Source: CAYNRA01 sp046296415
Lineage (GTDB): Bacteria; Bacteroidota; Bacteroidia; Cytophagales; Spirosomataceae
DNA length: 64,000 nucleotides
Assembly: GCA_046296415.1 (NCBI GenBank)
Contig: JBKBLN010000003.1
Location: forward strand, 186,001-250,000
Direction: 5' to 3'
Of this stretch, positions 42,233-51,111 are shown piece by piece. The position numbers were made by a program, and so were the translations under genes. The notes beneath the pieces are model-generated. The model was not told where the DNA came from. It was given only the letters and a program-made list of their open reading frames with translations, and made no database searches. Within the stretch, counting starts at the first letter, position 1. Every line of letters starts with the position of its first letter.

Positions 42233-42871
42233 ATGAACTTAAATCCACTCATTGATCTCTATCTAAAAGAGGGTTGCATGCGATGCCCTTATGGGGCAAC
42301 GGACCGGTGTAAAGTCATCCCCTGGCGAGAGGAGCTTCAGACGTTGCGGCAAATAGCTTTGGAGTCTGGACTACAAGAAGAAAAAAAATGGGGCGTTCCG
42401 GTGTATACCTTGAATGGGAAAAATGTTATTTCCGTCAATGCATTGAAAGAATCAGCCAATTTGTCTTTTTTCAAAGGGGCCCTACTGCGGGATGAAAATG
42501 GCCTACTTCAACAACAGGGCTCCATTCAATCCGGACGAATCATCAAGTTCACCTCCGTAGAAGAGATCGTTCGACTTCAGAGTGTCTTAGCCAACTACAT
42601 CCAAGAGGCCATTCAAATCGAGCAAAGTGGTGCCAAGGTAATGACGATTAAAAATCCGGAACCCATACCCGACGAGCTTCTTGATGCCTTTCAAGAAGAT
42701 TCTATATTGGAATCCGCTTTTTATGCCTTGACTCCCGGCCGGCAACGCGCGTACATTATTACCTTCTCCCAACCCAAACAAACGGCTACCCGAAAGAACC
42801 GTATCCAAAAATACCGGGACCAAATCGTAGCAGGGATTGGCCTACATGACGATTATAAAAAGAACCAATAA
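42233..42871 (+). CDS. YdeI/OmdA-type protein with DUF1801 domain
   Basis: The 212-aa protein from ATG 42233 starts with a small Cys-containing segment (GCMRCPYGATDRCK). A DUF1801-like domain follows (WGVPVYTLNGKNVISVNALK). A C-terminal OmdA/YdeI region (PGRQRAYIITFSQPKQTATR) with a basic tail completes the family pattern. It lies 11 bp after the previous gene. Function of the family is poorly defined. Confidence 0.85.
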   Translation: MNLNPLIDLYLKEGCMRCPYGATDRCKVIPWREELQTLRQIALESGLQEEKKWGVPVYTLNGKNVISVNALKESANLSFFKGALLRDENGLLQQQGSIQSGRIIKFTSVEEIVRLQSVLANYIQEAIQIEQSGAKVMTIKNPEPIPDELLDAFQEDSILESAFYALTPGRQRAYIITFSQPKQTATRKNRIQKYRDQIVAGIGLHDDYKKNQ

Positions 42872-42884
42872 ACTAGTATAAACG

Positions 42885-43307
42885 ATGTCACCCATTCAAA
42901 TTCAAACCCATTTGTCGATCTCCCCTGAAGTCGCTTGGAAACTTTATACCGAGCCCGAACACATCACCCAATGGAACTTCGCTTCTCCAGATTGGCATTG
43001 CCCCTGGGCAAAAAACAACCTGGAAATCGGAGGAACCTATCAAGCCTTCATGCAGGCCAAGGATCAAAGCTTTGAGTTTGTTTTTGAGGCAACCTATACG
43101 GACATAGAGCCTGGTCAGCATTTTGTTTATGTTATGCCCGATCAACGTAACATCCGAGTGGATTTCCAACCTCTCGATTCGGGTACCCAAGTGACTGTCA
43201 CCTTCGATCCGGAAAATGAAAATCCCATTGACCTCCAGCGCCAAGGCTGGCAGGCTATTTTAGACCAATATTCTCAATATGCCAACTTGCAGGGATCGAT
43301 GGATTGA
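42885..43307 (+). CDS. SRPBCC (AHSA1-like) domain protein
   Basis: The 140-aa protein has the START/AHSA1 fold: SISPEVAWKLYTEPEHITQW at the start, then GGTYQAFM, and GWQAILDQYSQYAN at the end. These proteins bind hydrophobic ligands or act as co-chaperone-like domains, and they are commonly co-encoded with DinB, VOC and YdeI genes as here. It closes this four-gene run. Confidence 0.9.
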   Translation: MSPIQIQTHLSISPEVAWKLYTEPEHITQWNFASPDWHCPWAKNNLEIGGTYQAFMQAKDQSFEFVFEATYTDIEPGQHFVYVMPDQRNIRVDFQPLDSGTQVTVTFDPENENPIDLQRQGWQAILDQYSQYANLQGSMD

Positions 43308-43513
43308 AAAAACAGTCAAATGAATTCATGATTTCCCGATGCTGTCCGGCGTGTCCATGTCTTGCTCCCTCCAAGGAAATCCCTGGACTCCCCTGTGAAT
43401 CTTGAGGAGTAGGGAAAAAAGCCCACCAACGGAAAGAAAAATCAAGTAATCCGGAAGGCCTAAAGACTACCCGATTAGGATTATGGAATGTATTTATTGA
43501 ATTAGAATTCCCC

Positions 43514-43554
43514 CGCCCGGTGAAGGTGTAGCACGGCCATCCCTCCACCGGGCG
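43514..43554. other. GC-rich 9-bp inverted repeat in a gene-free gap
   Basis: CGCCCGGTG (43514-43522) and CACCGGGCG (43546-43554) are perfect inverted copies with a 23-nt loop and no T-run on either side. The surrounding gap 43308-43730 between convergent genes contains no reading frame I can support. The hairpin may act as a structural stop between the two transcripts. Confidence 0.5.
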
Positions 43555-43730
43555 AAATCGCAAACGTATAGGGTATCAATGGGCCACTCCTACGAAGTTT
43601 AAATTCAAACATACCTCGGTGGTTTCCACAAACAGGTTGCCCCAATAATTTTGTCGTCAGAAAGCCCACCGAAATGACCTTCCTTCCTTAATCATCATTT
43701 GCTTGGTGCATTCAACCCATCTCCCAACAT

Positions 43731-44873
43731 TCACCCTGCTCGTTGCGCTTTCTCCCACACCACACTTTGTTTTCCTTTTTGGTAGCGGAAGAATCCAGCC
43801 CAGGCTGCATAGTTCATCATGACCAGGTAATAGGGTATGGATAAGATCTTGCTTTTCTTCCCACGTTTCTCCGCCCACCAACCTAGCAAAGCCAAAAGGT
43901 AAAAAAAGGTTTGTCCGAATAATAAGAAAATGTAGATCGGATGTTGATGTTGATCTACCAACAGAACATTCAGCAAAAACAAAAAAGGAAGGGAAAAAGG
44001 GACGATTGTCCAACGTAAAATTCGGTGGGAGACATATTGAAAAGAGAATTTTCCGTACTTCCAAAGGAGAGGATGCAATCGGACCATGGACTGAAACCCG
44101 CCCGCGCAAATCCTAATTTTTCGTTTTAACTCCTCTTGAGAATTCAGAGAAGCCGATTCCGCTGCATACGCTTGAGGCTCATAGGCGATTCGAAAACCCC
44201 GCATTACGATCTTCAAAGAGAGCACAAAATCGTCCAATAAGGTATCCGATTCCAGTTCCTCAAATAAAGCGGTTCGAATCGCATACAATTCCCCGGCCGC
44301 CCCACAGGCCGAATAGACCTGAGCATCCCAAGTTTTGAGGGTACTTTCGTATTTCCAGTAGAGGCCTTCGCCTACTTCGGCTGTGGCTTGACTTTCCTGC
44401 CGAATGCGTTTCTCTCCCGCTACCACACCTACCGTTGGATCTGCAAAATGGGCAACTAAACGCTCGATCGCCTCCGGATTCAGCCAAGTATTGGCATCGG
44501 TAAAAACGGTGTAAGGGGATTGTATCTCTCGCATCACGCGATTGATCGCCGCCATTTTTCCACGACGTTCCGGTTGATGATAGACCTGTATTCCATCCTG
44601 CCGGGATAACCATTCCGCACTCCCGTCTGTCGATCCGTCCGTCACAAAAACTATCTTTAGATTGGGATAGGTTTGAGCACGGCAGTTTTCTATTTTTTCA
44701 GGCATGTAAGCTATTTCATTGTATGCCGCAATCAATAGCGTAACTTCTGGTTTTTCTTGCTGAATCGGAACTATCCGTTTTGGGACCCATTTTACCCAAA
44801 GTGCAAGTAAGAGGCCATACCCAAAGTAGGCATAAAAGGCTATAAACAAAAGAACCCAAAACCAAGCTTCCAT
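43731..44873 (-). CDS. Membrane glycosyltransferase family 2
   Basis: The 380-aa protein from ATG 44873 has an N-terminal membrane helix (FWVLLFIAFYAYFGYGLLLAL). A GT-A domain follows with EVTLLIAAYNE, DGSTDGS and the DxD-like TDANTW. C-terminal membrane helices complete it. A typical processive Q/RxxRW motif is not evident. It is the last gene of the minus-strand exopolysaccharide operon and presumably adds one sugar on the cytoplasmic face. The upstream extension of the frame overlaps the next gene and is rejected. Confidence 0.9.
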   Translation of the reverse strand: MEAWFWVLLFIAFYAYFGYGLLLALWVKWVPKRIVPIQQEKPEVTLLIAAYNEIAYMPEKIENCRAQTYPNLKIVFVTDGSTDGSAEWLSRQDGIQVYHQPERRGKMAAINRVMREIQSPYTVFTDANTWLNPEAIERLVAHFADPTVGVVAGEKRIRQESQATAEVGEGLYWKYESTLKTWDAQVYSACGAAGELYAIRTALFEELESDTLLDDFVLSLKIVMRGFRIAYEPQAYAAESASLNSQEELKRKIRICAGGFQSMVRLHPLLWKYGKFSFQYVSHRILRWTIVPFSLPFLFLLNVLLVDQHQHPIYIFLLFGQTFFYLLALLGWWAEKRGKKSKILSIPYYLVMMNYAAWAGFFRYQKGKQSVVWEKAQRAG

Positions 44874-44877
44874 CTTT

Positions 44878-45993
44878 CTATAGTGATTCGTAGTGTTGCA
44901 ATGTTTTTTGGGCTGTTTGTTCCCAGGCAAAGCTTGAGGCACGCAAAATTCCTCGTTTCCTAAACTCTTCTGCCAAAGCTTGATCCTGAGTAAGCCTTAC
45001 CATTCCTTGTGCCAACGCTGAAACATCCAGAGGATCAACCAATAGGGCCGCATCGCCCGCAACCTCCGGAAGGGCGGTCACGTTGGATGATAGCACGGGA
45101 GAACCACACGCCATAGCCTCAATTAGTGGAATCCCAAAACTTTCTTGTAAAGATGGGTATATAAAGACCGAAGCCATTTCGTAAAAATAGGGCAAATGGG
45201 CATGCTGGATATAACCCGGTGTCACGATATGATCCAACAAGCCAATGGCATCGATCTTGGACAAATAGGGTAATAATTGAGCCACCGACAATTCGGCCAC
45301 GACCAACGGTAAGGGGTCTTGGACGTGTTGACGATACTGTTTGTAAGCAGCCAAAACCCGAGTCATGTTCTTTTTGGGGGCTTCATTACCCAAGTAAAAA
45401 AGGTAAGCCAATGGGAGTCCATATTGAACCCGAATTCTCTCCAACATGGCACTATCCTCTGAACAACTAAACGAAGATCCTATGCCATTGTAAACAGAGA
45501 ATAAGCGAGTGGATAAATGAGGCCACTGAATATGCATTTTTTGCCTTTCAAATTCGGATACCGTTAATACCCGTTGGGCTTTAGGAACAATTTTGGGGAC
45601 GAGCCATTTCCGATAATAATGTCCCAGCGTTTGATACCACGATCCCCCAGTAAAGGAAGTGAGGTACATGATATCATGGACGGTCACAAGGTAAGGCACT
45701 GGGCATCGCAGGGGGGCGGTGTTGGATGTTAAATGCAGGAGATCCAACTGGGCCTTTTGAACCGCCTTGGGGAGATAAACCTGCTCCCAGTCGACATAGG
45801 TTTTTCCTGGCACCTCCACAATTTCCCAACCGGGAGCAGAAGGTAGGCACGGATCCTCATCCGGCTTCACAAATACCACCCACTCGTGGGGTGTATTCAT
45901 TCGCTGTAAAGCTTTGATGAGCTCCAAAGCGTATACATCCATGCCATGCTTTTTCTTTCGAAAAATGCGCTGGGCCTCAATACCGATCCGCAT
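44878..45993 (-). CDS. Glycosyltransferase family 4-type (GT-B)
   Basis: The 371-aa protein shows a GT-B fold: RIGIEAQRIFRKKKHGMDVY at the start, LYLGNEAPKKNMTRVLAAY at the domain junction, and YPSLQESFGIPLIEAMACG, which carries the family 4 EX7E-type motif. It transfers a sugar from a nucleotide donor in polysaccharide assembly. It lies between two GT2 genes with only 2-4 bp gaps. Confidence 0.93.
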   Translation of the reverse strand: MRIGIEAQRIFRKKKHGMDVYALELIKALQRMNTPHEWVVFVKPDEDPCLPSAPGWEIVEVPGKTYVDWEQVYLPKAVQKAQLDLLHLTSNTAPLRCPVPYLVTVHDIMYLTSFTGGSWYQTLGHYYRKWLVPKIVPKAQRVLTVSEFERQKMHIQWPHLSTRLFSVYNGIGSSFSCSEDSAMLERIRVQYGLPLAYLFYLGNEAPKKNMTRVLAAYKQYRQHVQDPLPLVVAELSVAQLLPYLSKIDAIGLLDHIVTPGYIQHAHLPYFYEMASVFIYPSLQESFGIPLIEAMACGSPVLSSNVTALPEVAGDAALLVDPLDVSALAQGMVRLTQDQALAEEFRKRGILRASSFAWEQTAQKTLQHYESL

Positions 45994-45995
45994 GT

Positions 45996-47138
45996 TTAGG
46001 GAGTGTTTTGGTGAGGAGTATGAAGGAATGTCTTTTTGGCTTGCCCGATTCGAGTCAATGCTTTGACCATGGAAAAAAATGTCTTGGGGACGAGTTTAAA
46101 TTCATTCCAGCCAATAACTTGCCGAATATAGTGTGGTGTAGCGATCCAGAGTGTCAGTAAATAAAGAGCTAACAAAGCCGCACTCCAATAGGTCCATACT
46201 CCTCCCCAAATTCCGGTGATAACCAAGCATCCTAGCAAAACAATGCGAGGGGGTAGAACGAATTGGAATACTTTATCGGCATAATCTACATTTCCACGAA
46301 GTAAGGCCCCGAATGCATTCCAAAAATGGGCTTTGGCAAAACGCCATTGCGCCGCCAGCCACCGAGTACGCTGGGTTTCGAATACGGCTTCGTTTCGGAC
46401 CTTTTCATCCAAAACATAGGCATCTTCCAAATAGGTAATTTTTTCACCCTGACGGAGTAAATCCAACTCCAACTGTTTATCAAACCCACTCACGGCATCT
46501 ATCTGAGCCATGAAGGATTCAAAACGCGTGCGATCCATCACCAAGCCAGATCCGATTAACGCAGCAGAAAGACCTACAGCGACATGTCCTTTCCTAAATA
46601 TCGTATTATTGACCTCCTCACTGAGAGCATCCAATTTGGCCATAGGAGTATCCAAGTTTTTAGCCATTCGATGTAGCTGGATGACCGAGTGACCCGATAA
46701 AAAAGCTTGTTTTGATTTTCGAATCGCCCCGGGAACCAAGTGGTTGTCGGCATCCAATAATAAGACAACATCCCATGGACTTTGTATCTGAGGGAGAGCT
46801 TGATTGATGGCTTTGGCCTTGGTACTTTGCTCGAGCTTGATGTCCACGACCTGAACAGGAAGTTTCGATAATGCCTCCCAGGTAGCCGGTTTTAGTTGAT
46901 CGGCTAAAACTACAATAGAATCCTCTGAGTCCAGATCCGGTTGCTCTAGAACATTCTGAACAGACGACACGATGACCGCATCTTCCTTGTAGGCTGGGAA
47001 AAGAATCAATACGCGCGGACGAGGGTCCGAGGTATTCAAAGGTACAGTCACTTTTCGTGAAGCAGCCCATGCAAAAAAAGCCAAGTAAATAACCGCAGCG
47101 GTTAAGTACAACAGGGGAATACCAAGTAGCCAGGCCAT
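45996..47138 (-). CDS. Processive-type glycosyltransferase family 2
   Basis: The 380-aa protein from ATG 47138 starts with a membrane helix (LLYLTAAVIYLAFFAW). Then come VLILFPAYKED, the DxD-type LLLDADNH, and the QRTRW (QxxRW) motif of processive synthases. C-terminal helices follow. It would elongate or initiate a polysaccharide repeat at the inner membrane. It starts 2 bp after the receiver/sugar-transferase stop. Confidence 0.92.
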   Translation of the reverse strand: MAWLLGIPLLYLTAAVIYLAFFAWAASRKVTVPLNTSDPRPRVLILFPAYKEDAVIVSSVQNVLEQPDLDSEDSIVVLADQLKPATWEALSKLPVQVVDIKLEQSTKAKAINQALPQIQSPWDVVLLLDADNHLVPGAIRKSKQAFLSGHSVIQLHRMAKNLDTPMAKLDALSEEVNNTIFRKGHVAVGLSAALIGSGLVMDRTRFESFMAQIDAVSGFDKQLELDLLRQGEKITYLEDAYVLDEKVRNEAVFETQRTRWLAAQWRFAKAHFWNAFGALLRGNVDYADKVFQFVLPPRIVLLGCLVITGIWGGVWTYWSAALLALYLLTLWIATPHYIRQVIGWNEFKLVPKTFFSMVKALTRIGQAKKTFLHTPHQNTP

Positions 47139-47140
47139 GA

Positions 47141-48265
47141 TTACATTTTTTCGGATTGAAACACGGCTTTGAACGTCTTGAAGAAAAGCTTCAGATCCAT
47201 CCAAATATTATGTTTTTTGGAATAGGTATTATCTAGTTCCATCCGTTCTTCCTCCGTCAATCCGGCTTTTCCACGTTTGGTTACTTGCCACAGGCCAGTG
47301 AGACCAGCCGGGGCCAGAAAACGAGCGACTGACTCGTCTTTGGTCAGTTTTTCAGCTTCATACAAAGGCAAAGGTCGATTTCCGATAATCGACATATCCC
47401 CTTTCAAGATATTGATTAGTTGAGGTAATTCATCGATACTAGAATTCCGCAAAAAAGCACCTAGACGGGTGATCCGTGGGTCATTCTGAAATTTCATGAA
47501 GGCCGCCTCGCTACTTTTTTCCGCTTTTAGCTTGGATTCAGAAACCCAGCCGGTGTCGGCAATCAAGGTTGTATCCTGTGTAGAAGGCTCCAGAGGTGTC
47601 TCGACTTTTTTTGTGTATGCATTTTGGCCAGCCATCTGCGAGATGATTTTGTCCGCATCTGTCCGCATCGTCCGGAACTTGTACAGATTAAAAATGGTGT
47701 ATCCAGCTCCGACACGCTTTGAAAAATAAAATACGGGGCCTTTCGAGTCAAGCTTGATTAAAATCGCTACAATTAAAAAAAGGGGCGAAAGCAAAATGAG
47801 AGCCGTCAAGGAAAAAAAAATGTCAAACAACCGTTTGCGCCAAGAGGGTTTGGGAGTAGGGAAATCAATGTCATCGTTGGGGGGGGGCACTGACTTTACT
47901 TCAAGGGATTTGCTAATCCGCAACTGAAGTTCGTCAGGATGAAATGGTTTCATGATGTAATCCACCGCTCCGGCCTGTAAACACTTGATCCGAGTTTCAC
48001 TTTTATCATCACCCGACAAGATGATCACGGGAACATGTGCATACGCTGAAGATGCCTTCACTTCTTCCAAATAGGAAAACCCATCCTCCCCATCCGCTAG
48101 CTGAAGATCTAAAATCAAAAGATCGGGTTGCCCCATCGATTTTAATAACTCTTTCCCCGTTCGGATGCTCTTCGCCAGAAATAGGTCGTATTGATCTTGT
48201 AATTTGAATTTCAACAAGCCCAACACCATTTCATTGTCCTCAATGACAAGAATTCGACGTTTCAT
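47141..48265 (-). CDS. Receiver domain fused to a bacterial sugar transferase
   Basis: The 374-aa protein has an N-terminal response-regulator receiver (1-120) with phospho-acceptor Asp53 in LLILDLQL and a Lys in YIMKPF. After a short linker comes a polyprenyl-phosphate sugar phosphotransferase (about 142-374). It has one membrane segment (SLTALILLSPLFLIVAILI), KFRTM, RLGAFLRNSSIDELPQL and GDMSIIGNRP. The enzyme would attach the first sugar phosphate to undecaprenyl phosphate and so commit the cell to polymer synthesis. The fused receiver implies direct phospho-control of that step. It heads the minus-strand exopolysaccharide operon. Confidence 0.93.
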   Translation of the reverse strand: MKRRILVIEDNEMVLGLLKFKLQDQYDLFLAKSIRTGKELLKSMGQPDLLILDLQLADGEDGFSYLEEVKASSAYAHVPVIILSGDDKSETRIKCLQAGAVDYIMKPFHPDELQLRISKSLEVKSVPPPNDDIDFPTPKPSWRKRLFDIFFSLTALILLSPLFLIVAILIKLDSKGPVFYFSKRVGAGYTIFNLYKFRTMRTDADKIISQMAGQNAYTKKVETPLEPSTQDTTLIADTGWVSESKLKAEKSSEAAFMKFQNDPRITRLGAFLRNSSIDELPQLINILKGDMSIIGNRPLPLYEAEKLTKDESVARFLAPAGLTGLWQVTKRGKAGLTEEERMELDNTYSKKHNIWMDLKLFFKTFKAVFQSEKM

Positions 48266-48412
48266 TCTTTAATTGTTTAGGATCTGTTCAGAGATAAAGA
48301 AAACTTTAGACCAAATTATAGACAATTACTGAGAATTTTATGCCAAAAGACTGATTATTTCAAAAAATTATAAAGAAATAGCACTTTGAACACAAAACTT
48401 ACGCGCAAGTAC

Positions 48413-48443
48413 TTGTAATTCCCACACTCATTTCCTACATTTG
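48413..48443 (+). promoter_or_regulatory. Housekeeping-type promoter for the sigma-54 regulator
   Basis: TTG at 48413-48415 and TACATTTG at 48436-48443, 20 bp apart, match the Bacteroidota pattern TTG / TAnnTTTG. The element lies 71 bp before ATG 48515. It is the best-matching promoter of this class that I found in the window. Confidence 0.6.
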
Positions 48444-48514
48444 GAAATAAAGTCTATTTTTTGGCATTTTTCCGAATTTTGGACGCTCCTCCTAACTCTC
48501 TTACTTTGAATACA

Positions 48515-49861
48515 ATGGATCAACCCTTTCTCATCTACATTGTGGAAGACGACGCCTTTTATGGGGCGATGTTGGAGTACCATTTAAACTTAAACCCGGA
48601 TTACACCATCCAGCGATTCGAAACAGGCAAAAGTTTGTTGGCAAATTTGTATCAAAAGCCTGCGGTAATTACGCTTGATTATTCTCTTCCCGACTATGAC
48701 GGGGACGAGTTACTCAAGCAGATTCAAAAAATCCATCCCGACATTCCGGTCATCATCATATCGGGGCAGGAAGATATTTCAACGGCGGTACAGTTGCTCA
48801 AAAATGGTGCATATGATTACATTGTAAAAGATGAAAATGCCAAAGACCGCTTGTGGCGCACCCTCATTCGTGTTCGTGAAACAAGGGAGTTGAGAGAAGA
48901 AATTTACCAACTACGGGAGGAGGTACGAGAAAAATACGATTTCGAAAACATCATCAAAGGAGAGAGTTCGGCCATCAAGCGGATTTTCCAATTAATGGAG
49001 AAGTCCCTCAACAACTCCATCACGGTTTCGATTTTTGGAGAAACAGGAACAGGAAAAGAGTTGGTCGCCAAATCGATACACTATAATTCCAATCGAAGCA
49101 AACAGCCTTTCGTAGCGGTTAACATGGCTGCAATCCCCAAAGATCTCTTGGAAAGTGAGCTATTTGGTCATGAAAAAGGAGCCTTTACGGGCGCTGTCAA
49201 TCGGCGAATTGGTAAATTTGAAGAAGCCAATGGGGGAACGCTTTTTTTAGACGAAATTGCCGAAATGGACATCACCATGCAAGCCAAAATATTACGGGCC
49301 TTGCAAGAACAGGAAGTGACGAGAATTGGTGGAAATCAAGTCATTAAGTACGATGCCCGCATCATCGTAGCCACCCACCGGAACCTCTCCGAGGAAGTCC
49401 GCCAAGGTCGTTTTCGTGAGGATTTGTACTATCGTCTGCTTGGATTGAATCTTCAACTCCCCCCTCTTAGAGAACGAGGAACCGACATTCTCGTCCTAGC
49501 AAAACATTTTATCACTGAATACTGTAAAAAGAATAAACTCCCGAATCTGCAGCTTTCTCCAGAATCCTCCCAAAAGCTAATTCAATACCCCTTCCCCGGG
49601 AACATCCGAGAACTTAAGGCAGTCATTGAATTAGCCTGCGTCATGGCCAACGGAAATATCATCCAACCCGAAGACATTACCTTCCATAGCCTCAAACCCG
49701 AAGGATCGTTTTTGCTCGAAGAATTGACACTAAAAGAATACAATCGAAGAATCATTCGACACTTTTTGGATAAATACGACCAAGACGTCCTTCTCGTAGC
49801 AGAAAAGCTCGATATCGGCAAATCAACTATCTATAACCTCATCAAAAACGGCGATCTGTAA
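48515..49861 (+). CDS. Sigma-54-dependent response regulator (NtrC family)
   Basis: The 448-aa protein has a receiver domain with Asp55 (ITLDYSLPD). An AAA+ domain follows with Walker A GETGTGKE and the sigma-54-contacting GAFTGA loop. Arg-finger-type FREDLYYRL is also present, and a C-terminal Fis-type helix-turn-helix ends with DIGKSTIYNLIKNG. It remodels sigma-54 RNA polymerase when phosphorylated. The frame extends to 48461, but ATG 48515 gives a proper receiver start. It is divergent from the exopolysaccharide operon, and a sigma-54 promoter precedes the other operon at 57.1 kb. Confidence 0.94.
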   Translation: MDQPFLIYIVEDDAFYGAMLEYHLNLNPDYTIQRFETGKSLLANLYQKPAVITLDYSLPDYDGDELLKQIQKIHPDIPVIIISGQEDISTAVQLLKNGAYDYIVKDENAKDRLWRTLIRVRETRELREEIYQLREEVREKYDFENIIKGESSAIKRIFQLMEKSLNNSITVSIFGETGTGKELVAKSIHYNSNRSKQPFVAVNMAAIPKDLLESELFGHEKGAFTGAVNRRIGKFEEANGGTLFLDEIAEMDITMQAKILRALQEQEVTRIGGNQVIKYDARIIVATHRNLSEEVRQGRFREDLYYRLLGLNLQLPPLRERGTDILVLAKHFITEYCKKNKLPNLQLSPESSQKLIQYPFPGNIRELKAVIELACVMANGNIIQPEDITFHSLKPEGSFLLEELTLKEYNRRIIRHFLDKYDQDVLLVAEKLDIGKSTIYNLIKNGDL

Positions 49862-49871
49862 CTTGGAAAGC

Positions 49872-49892
49872 ATGGAAAGCTTTCCATTTTTT
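49872..49892 (+). terminator. Terminator after the sigma-54 regulator
   Basis: The palindrome ATGGAAAGCTTTCCAT can fold with a 4-nt loop into a 6-bp stem and is followed by T residues. It starts 10 bp after the stop. Confidence 0.6.
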
Positions 49893-50010
49893 GGAATATA
49901 GGTTTTGTTAACTAATTGATTATCAATACAATAAACAATAGGCACTATTTATGTTTATTGTTTTTGTTGCGATTTTATCCAATGGACCCTAGTTCCCAAT
50001 TACAGCCGAC

Positions 50011-51102
50011 ATGTACTTCCCATCCGTTTCAGACATTGATTTCGATAGGTTGAAAGTGATTTCGCCGGATTCTTCCATCTGTCAGTTTTTAATCTTTATT
50101 GGTGAAAAATCGGCGGATGAAATGCCTTATCTTTTGTCAAGATTGGAAGAAAAGAGCATAAAATGTCTGGGAGGTATTTTTCCTAATTTGATTTTGGATA
50201 CGGAAACCACAGATTCCGGCATCTTAATTTGTGAAATCCCCCCCGTCATCAGTCGATTCCAACTGACCATGGAAGACCTAGAGCACTGGAATCAACCTAT
50301 CTCACTGGAAGGTGTTGGAAGTGCTATCTTGCTTTCCGACGGTACCATTGGTGAGACCAATGCCTTTTTGAAAGGTGTCCATAGTTTGTTAGGAAGTAAA
50401 ATTCCTCTCGTGGGAGGTGGAGCAGGACGAATTGACTTATCCACGCATCCATGCCTTTTTACCGAGGAGGGAAGCTTTCATTCAGGTGGGCTACTAGCCT
50501 TGTTACCCAATCCGGCCAAAGTAGCTGTCCGTCATGGATGGACGAAATTTGATGGCCCATTTTTGGCCACTAAAGTAGACAAGAACATCATCCACGAAAT
50601 CAATTGGCGACCTGCGCTAGACGTTTACAAGGAGGTAGTTGAAAAAGATAGTGGAAAGATGATTACCTCAGAGAACTTTTTAGATGTGGCCAAAAGCTAT
50701 CCTTTTGGTCTCTTTAAAGAAGGAACCGAGTACGTCATCCGTGATCCTTTTGCGATATCCGATAACCAGTCGATTGTTTGTATTACCGAAATACCAGAAA
50801 ATTCGGTTTTTTACATCATGCAGGGAAATCCAGAATCTTTACTTCAGGCTGCTGCTGAAGTGGGTAAATCCATTCGTACCCTAGATGACTCCGTCATCAA
50901 TTCCCTTATTTTATTCACGTGCATTTCTAGAATCCTTTACTTGGGAGATCGTTTTCAAGAGGAACTTGCTGCTTTTAAACAGGATCATCCAACGAAAATT
51001 CGAGGCGTCGCCACGTTAGGGGAAATTGCATGTACTGGTACTGGATTCGTAGAATTTTATAATAAAACAATCGTATCTTGTCATTTCCTTCCGGTGGAAT
51101 AG
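50011..51102 (+). CDS. FIST-domain sensor protein
   Basis: The 363-aa protein has the FIST N and FIST C arrangement. The N-terminal part includes GVGSAILLSDGTIGETNAFL, IPLVGGGAG and LLALLPNPAKVAVRHGW. The C-terminal part has IRDPFAISDNQSIVCITEIP and ends GEIACTGTGFVEFYNKT. FIST domains are predicted to bind small ligands such as amino acids and feed signals to kinases. It has no membrane segment. It lies 9 bp upstream of a hybrid histidine kinase that lacks an obvious ligand domain of its own, so it is probably that kinase's sensory partner. Confidence 0.9.
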   Translation: MYFPSVSDIDFDRLKVISPDSSICQFLIFIGEKSADEMPYLLSRLEEKSIKCLGGIFPNLILDTETTDSGILICEIPPVISRFQLTMEDLEHWNQPISLEGVGSAILLSDGTIGETNAFLKGVHSLLGSKIPLVGGGAGRIDLSTHPCLFTEEGSFHSGGLLALLPNPAKVAVRHGWTKFDGPFLATKVDKNIIHEINWRPALDVYKEVVEKDSGKMITSENFLDVAKSYPFGLFKEGTEYVIRDPFAISDNQSIVCITEIPENSVFYIMQGNPESLLQAAAEVGKSIRTLDDSVINSLILFTCISRILYLGDRFQEELAAFKQDHPTKIRGVATLGEIACTGTGFVEFYNKTIVSCHFLPVE

Positions 51103-51111
51103 TCTTTCATT

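Noticed and set aside
43255..43563. 102-aa minus-strand frame in the gap after the SRPBCC gene
   Set aside because: It overlaps the SRPBCC gene in antisense, includes the GC-rich hairpin, and has no family-like pattern.
49934..49960. TAGGCAC-N5-ATGT upstream of the FIST gene as a sigma-54 promoter
   Set aside because: The -12 position has GT instead of GC and the -24 block is imperfect.
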